Notes under the pieces: generated by a model | Seen by the model: only the letters and a program-made list of their open reading frames with translations | Told to the model about the DNA's origin: nothing | The model's database searches: none | Made by a program: the position numbers and the translations under genes | Shown here: piece after piece, positions 23,061-35,508 of the stretch | Numbering within the stretch: position 1 is the stretch's first letter | How the letters are laid out: each line of letters begins with the position of its first letter | NCBI GenBank assembly: GCA_031002005.1 | Contig: JARYHS010008074.1 | Location: 264,865,930-264,929,929, forward strand | Source of the DNA: Vandiemenella viatica | Lineage: Eukaryota > Arthropoda > Insecta > Orthoptera > Morabidae | Direction of reading: 5' to 3' | Length of the DNA stretch: 64,000 nt

Positions 23061-23068
23061 GTCACATC

Positions 23069-24344
23069 TTTGTGAATCTTTAACACCTCTTCATGGCAAA
23101 GTATTCGATACGCATTAGACGATAAGCCGTTAATCATTTTCCGAAATCTTACAACTTGACCAGTTATGTTTTTTTTTTTCCTCTCATGCCGTATTAATCT
23201 GATAAACCACTGAATAGCGTCCATAAAAAATATTTTTCCTAATTTGGAGTGAAACAACGCACGAAGAGCTATGCTATAGCCAGGCATTTCCTTCGTTCTC
23301 AAACACATCATAGCGTTTACGAAATTCCCTTCCCTCGAAAGAACTTTGGTCTCGACCAAAACGTGTTCACGAGACTATGAAATTTTTGTCACATCATTAA
23401 ATGTAAGTGTGATATAACTAACATGCTAATTCACGCAACTAATTGCGTACAAATCACTGAACACACGCCCAAGATATTTTACGAGTTTGTTGATCAATTA
23501 AACAATAATCCAAACCCTAACAACATCCACGTTCTTCTGCGGATCAGTGATTGAAGAAGTCTTTTGACACTCATGTCTCACTGTTTTCAATACCAGCCTC
23601 CCGGGCGAGATCGTTGCGACGCGATGACGGTTTTCGGTGCTAAGCACGGGGTTGAAGCGTCAATGATGGAAATATTTTCACGTGATTTTTGACTTGGTGA
23701 TATTGCGCACTTCCTAATTACTAGATTGAGTGCCATGGTCCTGTGTTAAGTTCCAAAACCGTCTGCTGTACATGCGTCAGTGCCGCACATTTAATAACAC
23801 TTATGAATACTTTCACCGTCCTTGATGTTGTGTAGGGGTAACATACTAACTAGCTGCCTCCAAATTTTAGGTACAGCACACACTTTCACTTCAGAAATTG
23901 AATCTGTCCGTTCCGCTGCCAAAAATTTTCCCTGTCCATGCTCTCATATTAAAAACGTATTTGAAATAATCCCTAGTAATAACCACTTTTTTCCCCTCTT
24001 TTCCAAATACTCTCCTGACGTTGGCATGTAGGATGTTTATTTTATTGAGGTTGTCTACCTTCTTCAGTTTAAAATTATTATTTACCCCTAAAGAAAAGAT
24101 GAAAATAGCATGTATTGATTTTTCTTGCTGACGACTTTTCTCTTCGAATAGTCATCGAAATTCTGGTTTTTCAAATTTTATCTAATGAAATTTAAATTGT
24201 ACAATGATCACATCATATTCGGGCGCCATTGTAAACAACAAAAGGCAGTACGAAAAGTATGGCATGGATTTCAGCGACTGTTTTCTGTATTTTATTGGTT
24301 CATTGGATGAAGCCTTGTCGATTTGTTAAAACTTAACATTTCAG
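23069..24344. other. sequence without recognised features
   Basis: A 166-codon minus-strand ORF (22859-23359) runs from this stretch into the SINE. Most of its end is SINE sequence, so it is not taken as a gene. No other feature. Confidence 0.5.
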
Positions 24345-24969
24345 TTATTTTTCTATGACTTTCATTAGAAAGCTGTCGTATCTAAGGCTGCTATCATCTA
24401 TATACGGTATAACTACCGTCGGTGGTGACGTAACTGAAACTACTGTGATCAGCATAGATAGTCGGATTAAGCCGTTCGTGTACCCTTTACTTGAGCAAAG
24501 ACATTTGTGTTGTGGTGTTAACGGCAGCCTACGCATAGGACTGTAATTCCCTAATCCTGCTACTACTACTCTCCCATCAATGATACAGAACGTTGCCAAG
24601 TCCTTTACTTGTACTAGGATGGTGGGCGCTGATGTGAAGTTGTTATGGTATGCTTGGTGCAGTATACGGCGATCTTTCCTTGTGATGATCAGATGTAGTC
24701 GACCGGAACCTTTTTTTTTATTTTTGCATTTGACAAGTAGCCATGCAGCCAAGTCAAATACATTTTTGATTACATTTTATTTACATATTTAATTATTTAT
24801 ATATTTAACTATTAACATATTTATCTATTTACATATTTAGCTATATACATATTTAAGTAGTAATACAACCATGTCACATACCTTTATACTTACATATTTA
24901 GCTATTTACATGTTTAAGTATGTGCGTACTTAACTACATACATGTGTGCCAACATTTAGATATATGGGG
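24345..24969. repeat. possible LINE 3' region followed by AT-rich short-period tandem repeat
   Basis: 24345-24720 is moderately GC-rich and carries a 135-codon minus-strand ORF without recognised domains, perhaps 3' untranslated LINE sequence. From about 24777 to 24960 a degenerate unit of about 17-18 bp recurs (TTTACATATTTAACTAT and variants). On the minus strand this could be the simple tail of the I-clade LINE that starts next to it. The exact 3' limit of that LINE is therefore uncertain. Confidence 0.45.
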
Positions 24970-25511
24970 ACAAATTATCTTGTTCCTCACGTTTTAATGG
25001 GATATGATGGGTATTTCCGTCTACTTAAGCACGTCTAAATTTTTGTTATATCATTATATTGTTTTGAGAACAAAGTTATACAGAAGCCGGTATACGTTTA
25101 GGTTATTTGAGGCTAGAAGAGTTGGTTTTGATGTTGGCAGTTGCTGTCCCTCTCATATCAAGGCCCTTATGAGAGTGGTGCTAGCCGCGGTATATTTGCA
25201 GCAGCCGAAAAATATGTGGCCTGGGATTTAATCTTGATTGCTGTCACAGTCACAGGTTGGGTTATCGACTAAGTTCGGGCGATGGAGGTGTTGTTGCCAG
25301 CGCCCGTGCTTTGTTCTCAGGCGAATTATCGTTGTTACAAATTTTGTGGGACATTTACTTTTGCGAACCGTGGTTTAATAGGAATATGTTGCTGTAATGA
25401 TTCGTAGAATCTTCCTTTTATCTGGCCCTCTGTCTTCCAGTCAAGCTGCCAAGCAGTCGTCAGTTTGTTTTTGAAGTAAGTAAAGTAGTCGGAATATGGT
25501 ACATCGAGGTG

Positions 25512-26012
25512 TTAGACTTCGCCATTATAGGCTCCTTCCTTGGCGAGTGCATCTGCTGCTTCGTTTTCCAGTACCCCATAGTGTGCTTTGATCCATGCCA
25601 CAGTGACTGGCTGGCTCCTTTTCTCTAAGATGGATATCCAGTTTATAATGTCAACGGCCATCGGATTATTATGCGCGGTGGTTTTGTGGTGCTTTAGGAG
25701 CTGCATTGCCGACATTGAGTCAGAGAGGATAATAACTGGTTTACGTTCGGAATGGCTGGCATTCCGTAAGGCTTCTAAGATCGCCGTTAGTTCCGCTGTC
25801 AGTATGCTTGCAGAATGAGGTAGCTTGTATTTCCCGCACCTGTTTGTGTATGTTTCAACGAATGTACATCCTACCATGTCTGCGAACTTAGATCCATCGG
25901 TGTAATATACTGAAGGTTCTCCCCACTGCGCTCTGAGCTGTGCCAAAGTTGTTGTGATAGCCTGTGAGTTTCGTTGATAGCAGAGATACAGCTGGCTGCA
26001 CAGTTCCTTCAT
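25512..26012 (-). pseudogene. LINE RNase H domain
   Basis: This 166-codon open stretch has the four acidic positions expected of an RNase H: Asp in YTDGSK, Glu in TAELTAILEAL, Asp in ILSDSMSA and Asp in NEAADALAKEG, plus the His of WIKAHYG. In I-type LINEs this domain follows RT in the same ORF and helps remove the RNA template. It overlaps the end of the thumb piece in another frame, so a frameshift lies near 25890-26010. This is the best-preserved domain of the element. Confidence 0.88.
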
Positions 26013-26099
26013 GATTATTGTAGTTTGTGATGTAACATCCTAAATTCCATGACTTAGTGATTTGCTTCTGTATATGTTGTACGTCAATGTAGGCTACTT

Positions 26100-27700
26100 C
26101 TATGCACGGCATCGTCCTGTTAAACCAGTATCTGCTAGTGACGCAGTGCAGCATCAGCTGAGAGATTTTCTCAACCAGTTCGCTTTCTAGGAATTGCGAC
26201 CACTTCAGTAGTGCTTTAGTTGCGAGGTATTGCCTTCTCAGGTGTAATTGAGGCTCCTTAGCTTCTACCAGCAGAGAGTTAGTTGGAATCAAACCCATGG
26301 CCCCAAAACAGGAACGCAGAATTTTGTATTGTAGTTTACTAAGTTTGGACAGAGTGCTGTCTGACGCCAATCCAAAGAAGATGCACCCATAATCAAGGAT
26401 GGGTCGTACGTGAGCCCTGTAGAGGTGGATTGCAACTGTGGGTTCGGTGCCCCAACCCAGACCTGTTGTGGCTAGTATTACATTACATGATGCTTCACAT
26501 TTGTTAATTATGTTCCTTATATGGGTCAACCATTTCAATTTATTGTCGATGGTTAAGCCGATGTACTTGACGTGAGGCTTAACTGGGCAGGTATACGGAC
26601 CTATTTTTATACTTTCATGTTGGATATTCTGTGTCTAGTAAAGAAACAGGCGGCTGTTTTGTGTGTAGATATCTGCATACCGTTGTTCAAAAGCCAGCTT
26701 TGTAATCTTTGTAGTGTCCTGCCTAGCCTTCTTAGACATTCCTCGATTGAGTCAGCTTCCGTATAAATGCAAAGGTCGTTTGCTGATTTTAGTTGAGTTA
26801 TCAAGTGCAAGTCAGCCGTGTAAATACTGAACAGGAACGGGGCCAGGATCGACCCTTGCTGCTTACCTTTACTGACACGTCTAGGACCCAAAACTTTCCC
26901 ATTTTTCTTAACAATTAACCACCTATTACGTAGTAGTGTGTACATTTGCGTAGCAAATCTTCGGGGCACCCCAATTTTTATTAACTTCTTAACTAGTATC
27001 GGCAATACTACTTTGTCTTATGCGTTTTTTAAGTCCATGAACACCGCAACCATGTATTTGTTTCTGCTAAGAGATAGCTGAGTGAAAACCAGCAGATGGA
27101 CAAGCGTTTCTATAGTTCCTGTGCCTTTCCTGAATCCCAATTGAAGGCGTGGTAGAAGCGAGTGATTTTCAAACCACCATTCGAGCCGTGATTTGACCAG
27201 TTTTTATACGCATTTGTACACACACGATAGTAATGTGATTGGTCAATAGGATGTTGGTTTGTCGGGACTTAGGGTGGATTTCTTCATGGCTACTACTCTT
27301 GCTGTCTTCATTTCTGTTATATCTATGCTCTTTGACCAGCCTTGGTTTAGTTTCTCTAAGAGGTACAATTTGGGAGTGGGAGGTAGGTTGGCGAGCATTG
27401 GATAGCCGATGTTATCTGGGCCGGGGGCTGTGCCCGGGTAAGTTCTTCAACGACGAATGGTTGCATAAGAAATTTGTAGTGGCTGTTATCATTGTTATCT
27501 CTTGGCAAAACAGAATGCTCCAATCATGGGGGCGTTAGCGACGTTATGATTTCTTCCAGCACGGCTTCCGTTGGTCCTACCTCGGGTAAGGATGTTTGCT
27601 GAGATCTTTTGAATGATCTAATTTTCTCCGTAGTCTTCGTAAAGGCATGTCTTAGTTAAAAGTGGGAAATAAATCTTTCCAGGCCATTCTCTTTTTTTCT
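26100..27700 (-). pseudogene. LINE ORF2 reverse transcriptase domain, active site mutated
   Basis: The clearest piece (26607-27005) shows GKQQGSILAPFLFSIYTADL, the RT block before the active site. The active-site box should read (F/Y)ADD but reads SANDLCIY near 26775-26785, so one catalytic Asp is Asn. The following thumb-type piece (25888-26538) includes LYRAHVRPILDYGCIFFG, a typical LINE motif. The part upstream of 27005 is badly decayed, with many stops. The enzyme cannot be functional. Confidence 0.85.
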
Positions 27701-27920
27701 TTGAAAAGACGTTTGGTTTTTCCTTGATCTTATTTAACGCAAGGAAGTTAATATCTGTGGCCGACCTCCGATATGTGCGGAGTGCTTACTTCCTTTCTTC
27801 CAACATCTGCTGACAATCGTCATCCCACCATACGGTGTTTGCATGTTTACGCCTAGTAATGGGGCGCGTGACTGGAATGGCGAAGGAATTCACGTTTTCA
27901 ATTTTTTCTTTAAAGTTATG

Positions 27921-28710
27921 TTAGTCGCTCTCTAGATCACCGCTCATTTCAAAATCGGAAAATACCTGTGTTGCTGCTTCTCTATACCGCTGCCAGTTTG
28001 CTTTTCTTATATTCCACTTATAGTTTGGATATCTCTTCGAATGCTGTTGTTTAATGTCTGAAAAGGTTAGCAATAGAGGCAGGTGATCTGAGCCAAGGGG
28101 AATTTTGAAATATAGACCAGTCTGTGCCCAAGGCGATGTTTGGTGACGCAAGGGTGATATCTACCGCGGAAGGAGATTCTGTTGGTCTACTGATTCTTGT
28201 TGGTGATCCGTCATTAAGTAGTGTTAAATTACGTTCTTCCATTAATTTTATTATATCCCTACCCAGGCGGTCTTCAGTAGAGAAGCCTCACATCGGGTGG
28301 TGGGCATTTAGATCTTCGGTGGGTATTAGCAGCTTGCCAGTTTGCCTGAGTAGGTAGTGAAGATCTTCTTTAACTAGCGGTATTCCAGGAGACCTGTACA
28401 TAATCAGTACTGTACCGCGCTGACCTTTGAGAGAGGTTTCAATTGCGCAACATTCTATGTTAATTCCTTGTAGATCCAATGGTACTTTGGTAAAATGTCT
28501 ATTGGACTGCACTAGGATGCCACCTAACCCGTCCTGTCAATCGTGGCGAATAATGGTATAGCCTGGAACTGATATTCTTTCCTCGAGTTTTAGCCAGGTT
28601 TCGGTTAAAGTACAGATGGGGATGCATTTTCTTTCAAAAATTGCTTAGTACTTTCCTTGTTGGAACTAATAGAACGTGTATTCCACTGCATGATTTTCTC
28701 CATTTCCTGA
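27921..28710 (-). pseudogene. LINE ORF2 endonuclease domain (APE-like), broken
   Basis: This is the nicking endonuclease that would have opened the target DNA. On the minus strand, in several frames, the usual order is visible. First comes QWNTRSI near 28690, then TETWL near 28610. A central stretch ends in a form of the GDLNAHHP motif (here EDLNAHHP, near 28305). Next is SAVDITLAS (around 28155) and then GSDHLPLLL (around 28090), the motif with the catalytic Asp-His pair. Stops and frameshifts separate these blocks. It continues into the RT region. Confidence 0.82.
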
Positions 28711-28772
28711 GCGGTTATTACTCTTTCTTCCTCTGTTCCTGGAAATTTCTTGTGGATTCTATCAACTTACTA

Positions 28773-30210
28773 CTATTTTAATATCTTTTTGTCGAAGCTC
28801 GTATTCCAGACTTTCTTTATAGGGGTCATTGTCTGTGGGTAAAGCGGGCGATGCAGTTTGTGCGCTGTTAATGGTAGGAATTCCATTTGGCTGCTTATTT
28901 GTGGTTGAGTTGGAACTACTCGGGCATAGCCTCGCATACATTGATCTACGTTGGGGCCCGTCATACTTGTTCTATATGCCGTTTCTTGTTTTGTTTCACG
29001 ATGTTTTAAATATACCGGGCTGCTCCTATCTGTGGCGTAATGTTGACCCCGACAAAGGGCACAGCACACGGTGGTAGTGTTGTTGCACTGGGTCTCCGAG
29101 TGAGGGCCGGCACGTCTACTGCAACGAGCTGCGCGTGATTTGCGTTGTACTTAACGGTGTCCTATACGTAGGCAGATTCCACACTGAATTACTGGATGAT
29201 TCTATTGTACAACGTGTACCTAGTATTGTCACGTGGGAGGATAAACACTGCGCCCGAAAATTGACTAAGAAGACTGGTATGGAAACCGCTTGTTCTCGAT
29301 TCGTTTGCGATCTTTTTGTAAATCGTTTGATTCGTACCACTGAGAATGGGGAAACTATCTCCTCTTTCAGTTCCTCCTCACTCAAGGTGATGTCCACGTT
29401 TCTTATAATACTTTGATTGTGGATCAGAAAGTTTGGTACATAGGCTTCTATGATTTTGGATTTCAGAGCGTCTAATTGTACTATAGTGTTGGCAACGCCT
29501 GCAGAGCCAGTTTCTATTTTAAGTCGATTTTTACCTATCAAAGTGATATTAAGGACTTCCTTTTTGAATGCGTTGCTGTGCTGGAATATCAGTTTACCGA
29601 CTGCCATTGGATGCAGCTTTCCAACGTTTCTGTCCAAACTCTCTACAAAGATATAGAATGGGCCATTGTCTGAGTAGCTATATCTGTTATCCTTACTACG
29701 ATAGGTTTGAGCTATCGTATGAGACTGCATATGGCTAGAATTGGGGGGGTTCTGGCGACGAAATTGGAGGTTGGGTGTTTTCTACCGGTCCTGATGTGTC
29801 CAGCATAACGACTTCCTCCGCCTGCACTGTTTGTTATAAGTCTCCCTCGGACTACCCCACTTCCTGTTTCTGCACACAGCGTCGCTTTGCTGGCTGGTTC
29901 GACTCACCTTTAGTTTTCGGTGTTCCTTCTCTTCGAGTCACGTGGTGCGTAGCAGCTCCAGAAGACATATATGTGTCGAGTGGCCGGGCTCCACCCGCCC
30001 CCACTTCCATCTCCAGGAGCCGCCGCTGCTGCTGGCGTTGCTGTGGTTGTTGTTGTTGGTGGTGGTAGGGTGGTGATGTTGTTGTTGGTGGTGATGTTGT
30101 TGTTGCTGGAGATGTTGTTGCTGTTGCTCTCCTTCTATGCTGTATGGAACATGTAGCTGCTCACTTATAAAGTTTGCTGCTTGAGGCTGCGACATTTCAC
30201 TCATACTATA
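28773..30210 (-). pseudogene. LINE ORF1 (gag-like, CCHC) with polyglutamine N-terminus
   Basis: ORF1 proteins of I-type LINEs bind the element RNA. Three minus-strand pieces make up this gene. 29938-30210 holds a Met (MSEMSQPQAANF) followed by Gln/His runs (EGEQQQQHLQQQQHHH) and an Asn/Ser-rich stretch. 29116-29730 (204 codons) is the central part without named motifs. About 28990-29150 encodes zinc-knuckle-like segments (CSRRAGPHSETQC and CCALCRGQHYA). The last Cys of the second knuckle is changed to Ser (DRSSPVY), and at least two frameshifts break the gene. The ATG at about 30201 is preferred because the longer reading starts inside the palindrome. Confidence 0.78.
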
Positions 30211-30227
30211 ATTTGTTGGTTGTAAAG

Positions 30228-30447
30228 ATGTACACACTTTGACAATAAATATGGCCACCGTTGAAAAATTCTACCACTCTTATTTTGCAAAAACTGACAT
30301 CAATGTCATCCCAGGAAACATCGATATAATACTGGAAAGCCAGTATTGCGTTACTGTTTCTTCGGATGACACTGATGTCAGATTTTGCAAAATAAGAGTG
30401 ATAGAATTTTTCAGCGGCGGCCAAATTTATTGTCAAAGTGTGTACAT
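30228..30447. repeat. 220-bp ungapped palindrome (hairpin element)
   Basis: Two 108-base arms (30228-30335 and 30340-30447) around the 4-base centre AAAG are reverse complements without any gap, with about 14 mismatches, mostly toward the centre. The ends read ATGTACACACTTTGACAATA and its inverse. If the terminal TA pairs at 30231-30232 and 30443-30444 are target sites, this would be a palindromic Tc1/mariner-type MITE, but that is inference. It lies at the 5' edge of the I-clade LINE. A transcript would fold into a nearly perfect long hairpin. Confidence 0.92.
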
Positions 30448-32091
30448 GGGTTATTGGAGAAACATGCATCTAATGCTGTCTTAATTGTCTGTCCCGTGTC
30501 TGACGGGCCAGACATCGTTCCGTTTCACCATAGAATTCTCTAATCTTACACTAATTGATTCACTCGGTAAGTTCTAACTGTGCATATTACACGACGATAC
30601 TAACACTTTCCGTAAGACGCAAAAACTTCAGGACGATCTGTACGTGAGCTCGATTGGTATAGCGGGCCGTTAAACAACCTTCTCGTTCGGCTGCCATGGA
30701 TATACTGGACCGGAACCTTCACGTTCTGATGCAGCCCAACATCGAATCATTGTCACGTCCAAATGCTCTACAAATCTGAGTTTGCGCGAATCGACCAGGC
30801 GGCCAAATGGTGCCCTCTTTCAAACCCTGCCAGGTGCTGATAACCCCTTCGCGTCCTTCACAGTGGTCACCCAACTTATGATGCTGTTAGCACCCTTTTG
30901 TATACCTTTCTGGCAACAACAATAAACATGATCAATACTAATGGAATCTGATAGAGGTAGTCGTTCCACCTCTCACTGAGAATTGCAATTATAAATATTT
31001 ACATGCACCCCGATGGTGTGTACCCTACGTGTACGATGTTAAATTGGCATCGGACCATGTCTTTTGGTTGCTTCAATTTTCTTGTGTCAGCGAGTGCATA
31101 TTTAGATTATTGAAATAATTTCTAATTACTTTTATTTTAGAATATTTATTTTAAAGCTACTTATTGGATGTGTTAGTAGCGTCTACCATTTATCAACTTA
31201 TTTCGAGTAATAATGAATAGTCTATTGTATATATACGAATATTTAAAGCTTAAAATTATCTGAATTTATTCTAAAATCATTACATTGCTGTTTTGAGAAA
31301 ATTTGATGATATTTTTATTGTTAAAAACTAATTTTACGGTATCTTATTGTTTGATGTGACCTTCAGACACTTAAATTTCTTTAACAGGGACAGCAATGCA
31401 GAAATGTTATTGGCGGCCTCCCCGCTATTGGATGGTTTTCTGCGCATTAACCGTCCTCGAAATTTAATGTATTTCAAACTGAACATGGTTGCCGTAAATT
31501 TTGTTTAAGAATAATATTTGTGCAAAAATTCCGATGTTTTCTCGTCATCATCGTCTAATCGGCTAGTTAATTATTTCTCAAAGAATGTCAAGTAACCGAG
31601 ATATTTAAATAAACTATGATATAAATTAACGCCATCGGGTTTGGTTATTAATTAATTAACAAATGAGAACACAATTCCAGTTCCTGACAGTAGCGTATGT
31701 CACACAATTATATTAACTGGTCGATTAAACTTTCCAAAAATCTTTATAAATTATTTTGTATTTAAATCGTAATTCTTGCTTTGAAATAATATTGAGAGAA
31801 AAACAAAAAGGATTAAATTTATCTCCCTCCAATGATATTTTCATGTAAAATAAAATTAAGTACTTCGAAATCATGAATTACTATGTAAGAACAAGTATCA
31901 AGAGATAGCAATCTTCGCTTTATTAACGAATGTGTTCAGCCACTGAAACAGCTGGGAAGAAAGCAGTAAATTGGCGGACAGCGAGCTGCGTTCTTTTACT
32001 GCTGCGTCCAGAACGATTCCTAGCTGACATTAATTTCTTCTGCAGTTCTGCGCAAAGACATAAAGCGAACGCGTAAGACGTAACAACAGGG
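30448..32091. other. sequence without recognised features
   Basis: AT-rich in the second half. No ORF or repeat structure. Confidence 0.5.
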
Positions 32092-32600
32092 GTGCCAGGC
32101 GTCCCTCGAAATTATTTATTTAGCTCGGTGGAGGGCAGAGCGCAAACCCGCACCAAGCAAGCTGAACTCAGGTGGGTCGTATTTTTTTTTCGCAGCCCGT
32201 GGCAGCAATTTGGGGAATACAAAGGCCTGAGGCAGAGCGGCCGTGTTCTCGACGCACAAACCCTTTTTCCCGACACTCTCCCCTCCAGCCTTGTTCCCCC
32301 CTTCCGTAAACTGTCCAGAAATTTAGGAAATTGCCACTTTAAAAAGTCCCGAATGGATAACATGCATCATAGTCAAGGTTATTTACAGTCCGGAGGAGGG
32401 TCTCGGCTTTCTTTTGGCCTTTCGAACGGTTCTAAATCTCCAACCGCAGTGGAGCGTAAGCCCCATTCGCGTGGGTGACCCTACACAGAACTGGCCGCGT
32501 AAATTGCTCGTCGGCAGTTTGCAGCCGAGGGAGGCTATGCGGCGGCGCAAAGTGACTTCCTCCGCAGTCACGGTAATTTACTACTGTCCAAAACATCCAT
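32092..32600. other. GC-rich island, unassigned
   Basis: About 500 bp that is markedly richer in G+C and CpG than its surroundings. A 128-codon ORF on the plus strand (32092-32478) and shorter ones on both strands lie here. None has a recognised domain, and the protein composition (Ser, Arg, Pro-rich) looks like chance translation of GC-rich DNA. No repeat copy elsewhere in the window. Candidates are a regulatory element or 5' exon of a host gene, or an unknown repeat. Confidence 0.4.
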
Positions 32601-35338
32601 TCTTAGCAAACCCTTTTCTGTATCTGCGATATTTGAATGGTGTCTTAAATTTAATCAGTAGTTGTGTGTAACTGTCCTGTCGTAGAAAATCTTGTCTAGC
32701 ATTACTGTGCGGAACAAGAAGATAAACTTATGAAGGAGTAAATACTTTCAAATATGTTTCTTATGCGAATATTGAGCTACTTTCTGATCCTTTTTCACAG
32801 CTTAACTCTGCATTTCTATCACTCCTTCTTGGACATACCTTACATTATATAACAAACAATGAACACTCTCCCCTCTACTTCCGGTAATGTAATGAATTTT
32901 TTCCGTGAAGTTACGGTCGCTTTTTAACTGTTTTTTCGCTGTTTTTAATTAATGCTGATAATCTCAGTGCTATTTTTGAACGCTTTACAACATAGAGTTC
33001 CTTTGTAGTTCCTCGTATTATCCTAAAATCCAAAGCGGCTACTGTAACTTTCCCATCAACCCCATTTCCTTATCACTAGTGGGAGGCGGGGGGGGGGGGG
33101 GGTGACAGAGTTTCTTTCCATTTATAAGTCACATGATCATTCCATCTTTGGCCGCATCGTTGCTGCCTTGTGGTTTCATTTCATGCAGAATCTTACTATG
33201 CTTAAGATACCTGTTCAAGACACATTATACCACAAATAGATAAATGTGAACGCTTTTGCACACACGATATTAAAAACAACACTGATAAATTCTTTAAGTG
33301 CCATGAGGAAGAAAGCAATATAGGACCAAACGAGGTTTACTTTTTTTGCGTTATGAATGACATTCCTACAGCTGTGACAATTCTGCACCTGTACTGCGAT
33401 AACTGTGAAGAGCAGAATAAAAATCACGCTTTGTTCAAAATTCTGCTTTCCCTGATTAAAATAAAAATATTTAGCAATACTATCCGATTAGTTGGCGCAG
33501 CTTCTTAGCCTGTGATAGTGATTTCAGTCAGTTAAAAGTAAGTATAAAAAATTTGACACGGTACACTCCATGAGACAGCTAACCAAAATAATTATGCATA
33601 CCTCTAAACCCCTAAATAAATTAATAGTAAAAGGAGGAGACATACAAGACATCAAAGGATGGTGGCATCAATATTTCAAAACAACTCCTGTCTCTCTTGA
33701 AACTAGAGAGAGGAACACGAAAAATGGCGATAAGATGTATTTTGGAATATCCAGTTTCCATCAGTTCGACTCAGCGTCCATTGAAATTGTTAAAGCTCAC
33801 ATTTTCATCGACGCACTTGTAATCCATTCTTTTTTATATACATTCGGTAGAGAACACATCAATTTGAACTTCAGAAGACATGCCCTCTAGGAAAAATCCT
33901 TATGAAGGAAGTTAAAATTGATGTCTTGAGAAAACTGCAACCATACATCTCCTACAAAAACAAGTTATTTCTTGACTTACTTAACAACTGGCCCACTAGA
34001 CAAAAACGAATGAGGCTAAAATGACAAATGAAATAAGTATTTGTAGTTACAAGAATGTTTTCTTCATTATACACATTTTTTCGCGATAAATTTGTGGCCC
34101 AGTCCAATTCATGCAAAAAGGGACCTGAAGCAAGCTTCGGTTTTTTATTTAAAAAAATTAAAATTATTCAAGGTTCAAAAACAATAAACTTTTAAATACT
34201 CTTTGCTCTAAAGAACATTCTGTGGTAGTTTGATTAAAAACTTCTAAGTACATACGGTAGCACACAGTTTTTTTTCGATTTTCTCAAAATGCATCCAGAT
34301 GATGGATTGAAGTCACTTCTTACGTGAACCAATACAAGCTATGGTAATTAATAATCAAACATCGAAGCTGATATGTGAAGAATGGTGATGAGAATTCTGG
34401 CGTACGAGATACAATATTATTAATTACTTATTGCTGTTATCAACGTATTGTTTTATCGATTAATTAGTAATAAGGGGCAAAAATGCGTCAATGGAGTTGC
34501 GGAATTTAACAGAACCTGCCTACAATGCAGGGAGAAAGGCTGTTAGCTAGGCAACTTGCTTTCTCGTTCCTCGTAGATTTGGTGTAATCCCTTCTGAATT
34601 AATTACCTGAGGCACATTTTCACTTCGGATTGTCTGTTCGCTTAACTTTCCTAATTCTCCTCTTCACCGCCAAAGGCAAAGCTCATTTGAAGCTACTCGC
34701 TTGCGCTGAATACCCCAAGTCTGAGCTACTTTATCAGTATTGAGCGATATTCTTTGGAATATAAATTACTCCATATTACCACTATTCATAATACTTCAAG
34801 TCGATTTTTACTGAGCATTCTCATGGTAAGCAATCTCGATACAGTAAACAATTTTTTCCCATTTTTGGAGTAATTTTAAAATCTTAAAGAGAGAAAACCA
34901 AAAATTTTAGGTACATGTAGCACAAAATGTATGTCAGTTTATTAATTTGTAAGCCAAAGGGAGCGTTAACTTCAGAACTGATGACTGAACTTTTAGTTAA
35001 TTGTGCGTTCTCAAGTATAGTTTTAATCTGTAGCAGATTATATTATCTAAAATAAGCTCTAACGGCTTTGTACGCATAACTGGTCAACACAGCGAAAAAG
35101 CCTGCTTGTTTTGTGAAGATGGCACACACTCTACCTTACGCACAATAAGTGGCACTAACTGATGCCGAAACGGAATTTTATGATTTTCTAATTCTTGTTT
35201 CAGATGTTGATCAAGGAATCTGGTAAGGCTTGGTGGTTAGCTTGAAATAGCTAAATAATTATCTAGATATCAATTATGCGCAGAAGATAAGAAATAAGGG
35301 TGAAACATTAATTTTTTATACCTCGTTTAAAAAAAATC
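32601..35338. other. sequence without recognised features, including a 15-G run
   Basis: An uninterrupted run of 15 G occurs at 33088-33102. A 106-codon ORF at 33570-33890 has no recognised domain. No further structure was seen. Confidence 0.5.
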
Positions 35339-35339
35339 C

Positions 35340-35508
35340 GGAAGAGGACGGAAACAAGGAATTCGCCCATGGCGTTTCGAAGGAATCATGCCGGCATTAA
35401 CCTGGAGCGATTTCGGGAAAGCATGCAAACCGAAATCTGGATGGCCCCACGGGAATTCAAAACCTAAATGCCAGGTCAATGTATTATGGCTTGTCCACCA
35501 GGCTCGGT
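35340..35508 (-). mobile_element. tRNA-derived SINE (main family), strongly decayed
   Basis: Body motifs survive in altered form (GGAATTCGCCCATGGCGTTT, GCCGGCATTAACCTGGAGCG, AAATCTGGATGGCC), ending with the head end CTCGGT at 35508. The B box is destroyed. It is older than the other copies. Confidence 0.75.

Larger units (their letters stand above)
24970..30227 (-). mobile_element. I-clade non-LTR retrotransposon (LINE), nearly full length, inactive
   Basis: From right to left on the minus strand there is a gag-like ORF1 (28773-30210), an apurinic-type endonuclease (about 27921-28710), reverse transcriptase (about 26100-27700), RNase H (25512-26012) and a 3' part (about 24970-25511). The presence of RNase H together with CCHC knuckles in ORF1 points to the I group of LINEs. 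Frameshifts and stops interrupt every domain, and one RT catalytic Asp is lost. Length (over 5 kb) suggests little 5' truncation. A 220-bp palindrome sits at the 5' end. Confidence 0.88.

Noticed and set aside
22859..23359. 166-codon minus-strand ORF
   Set aside because: A large part is SINE sequence and the remainder has no recognisable domain.
33570..33890. 106-codon plus-strand ORF
   Set aside because: No domain, no codon-use contrast to flanks, no homologous copy in the window.
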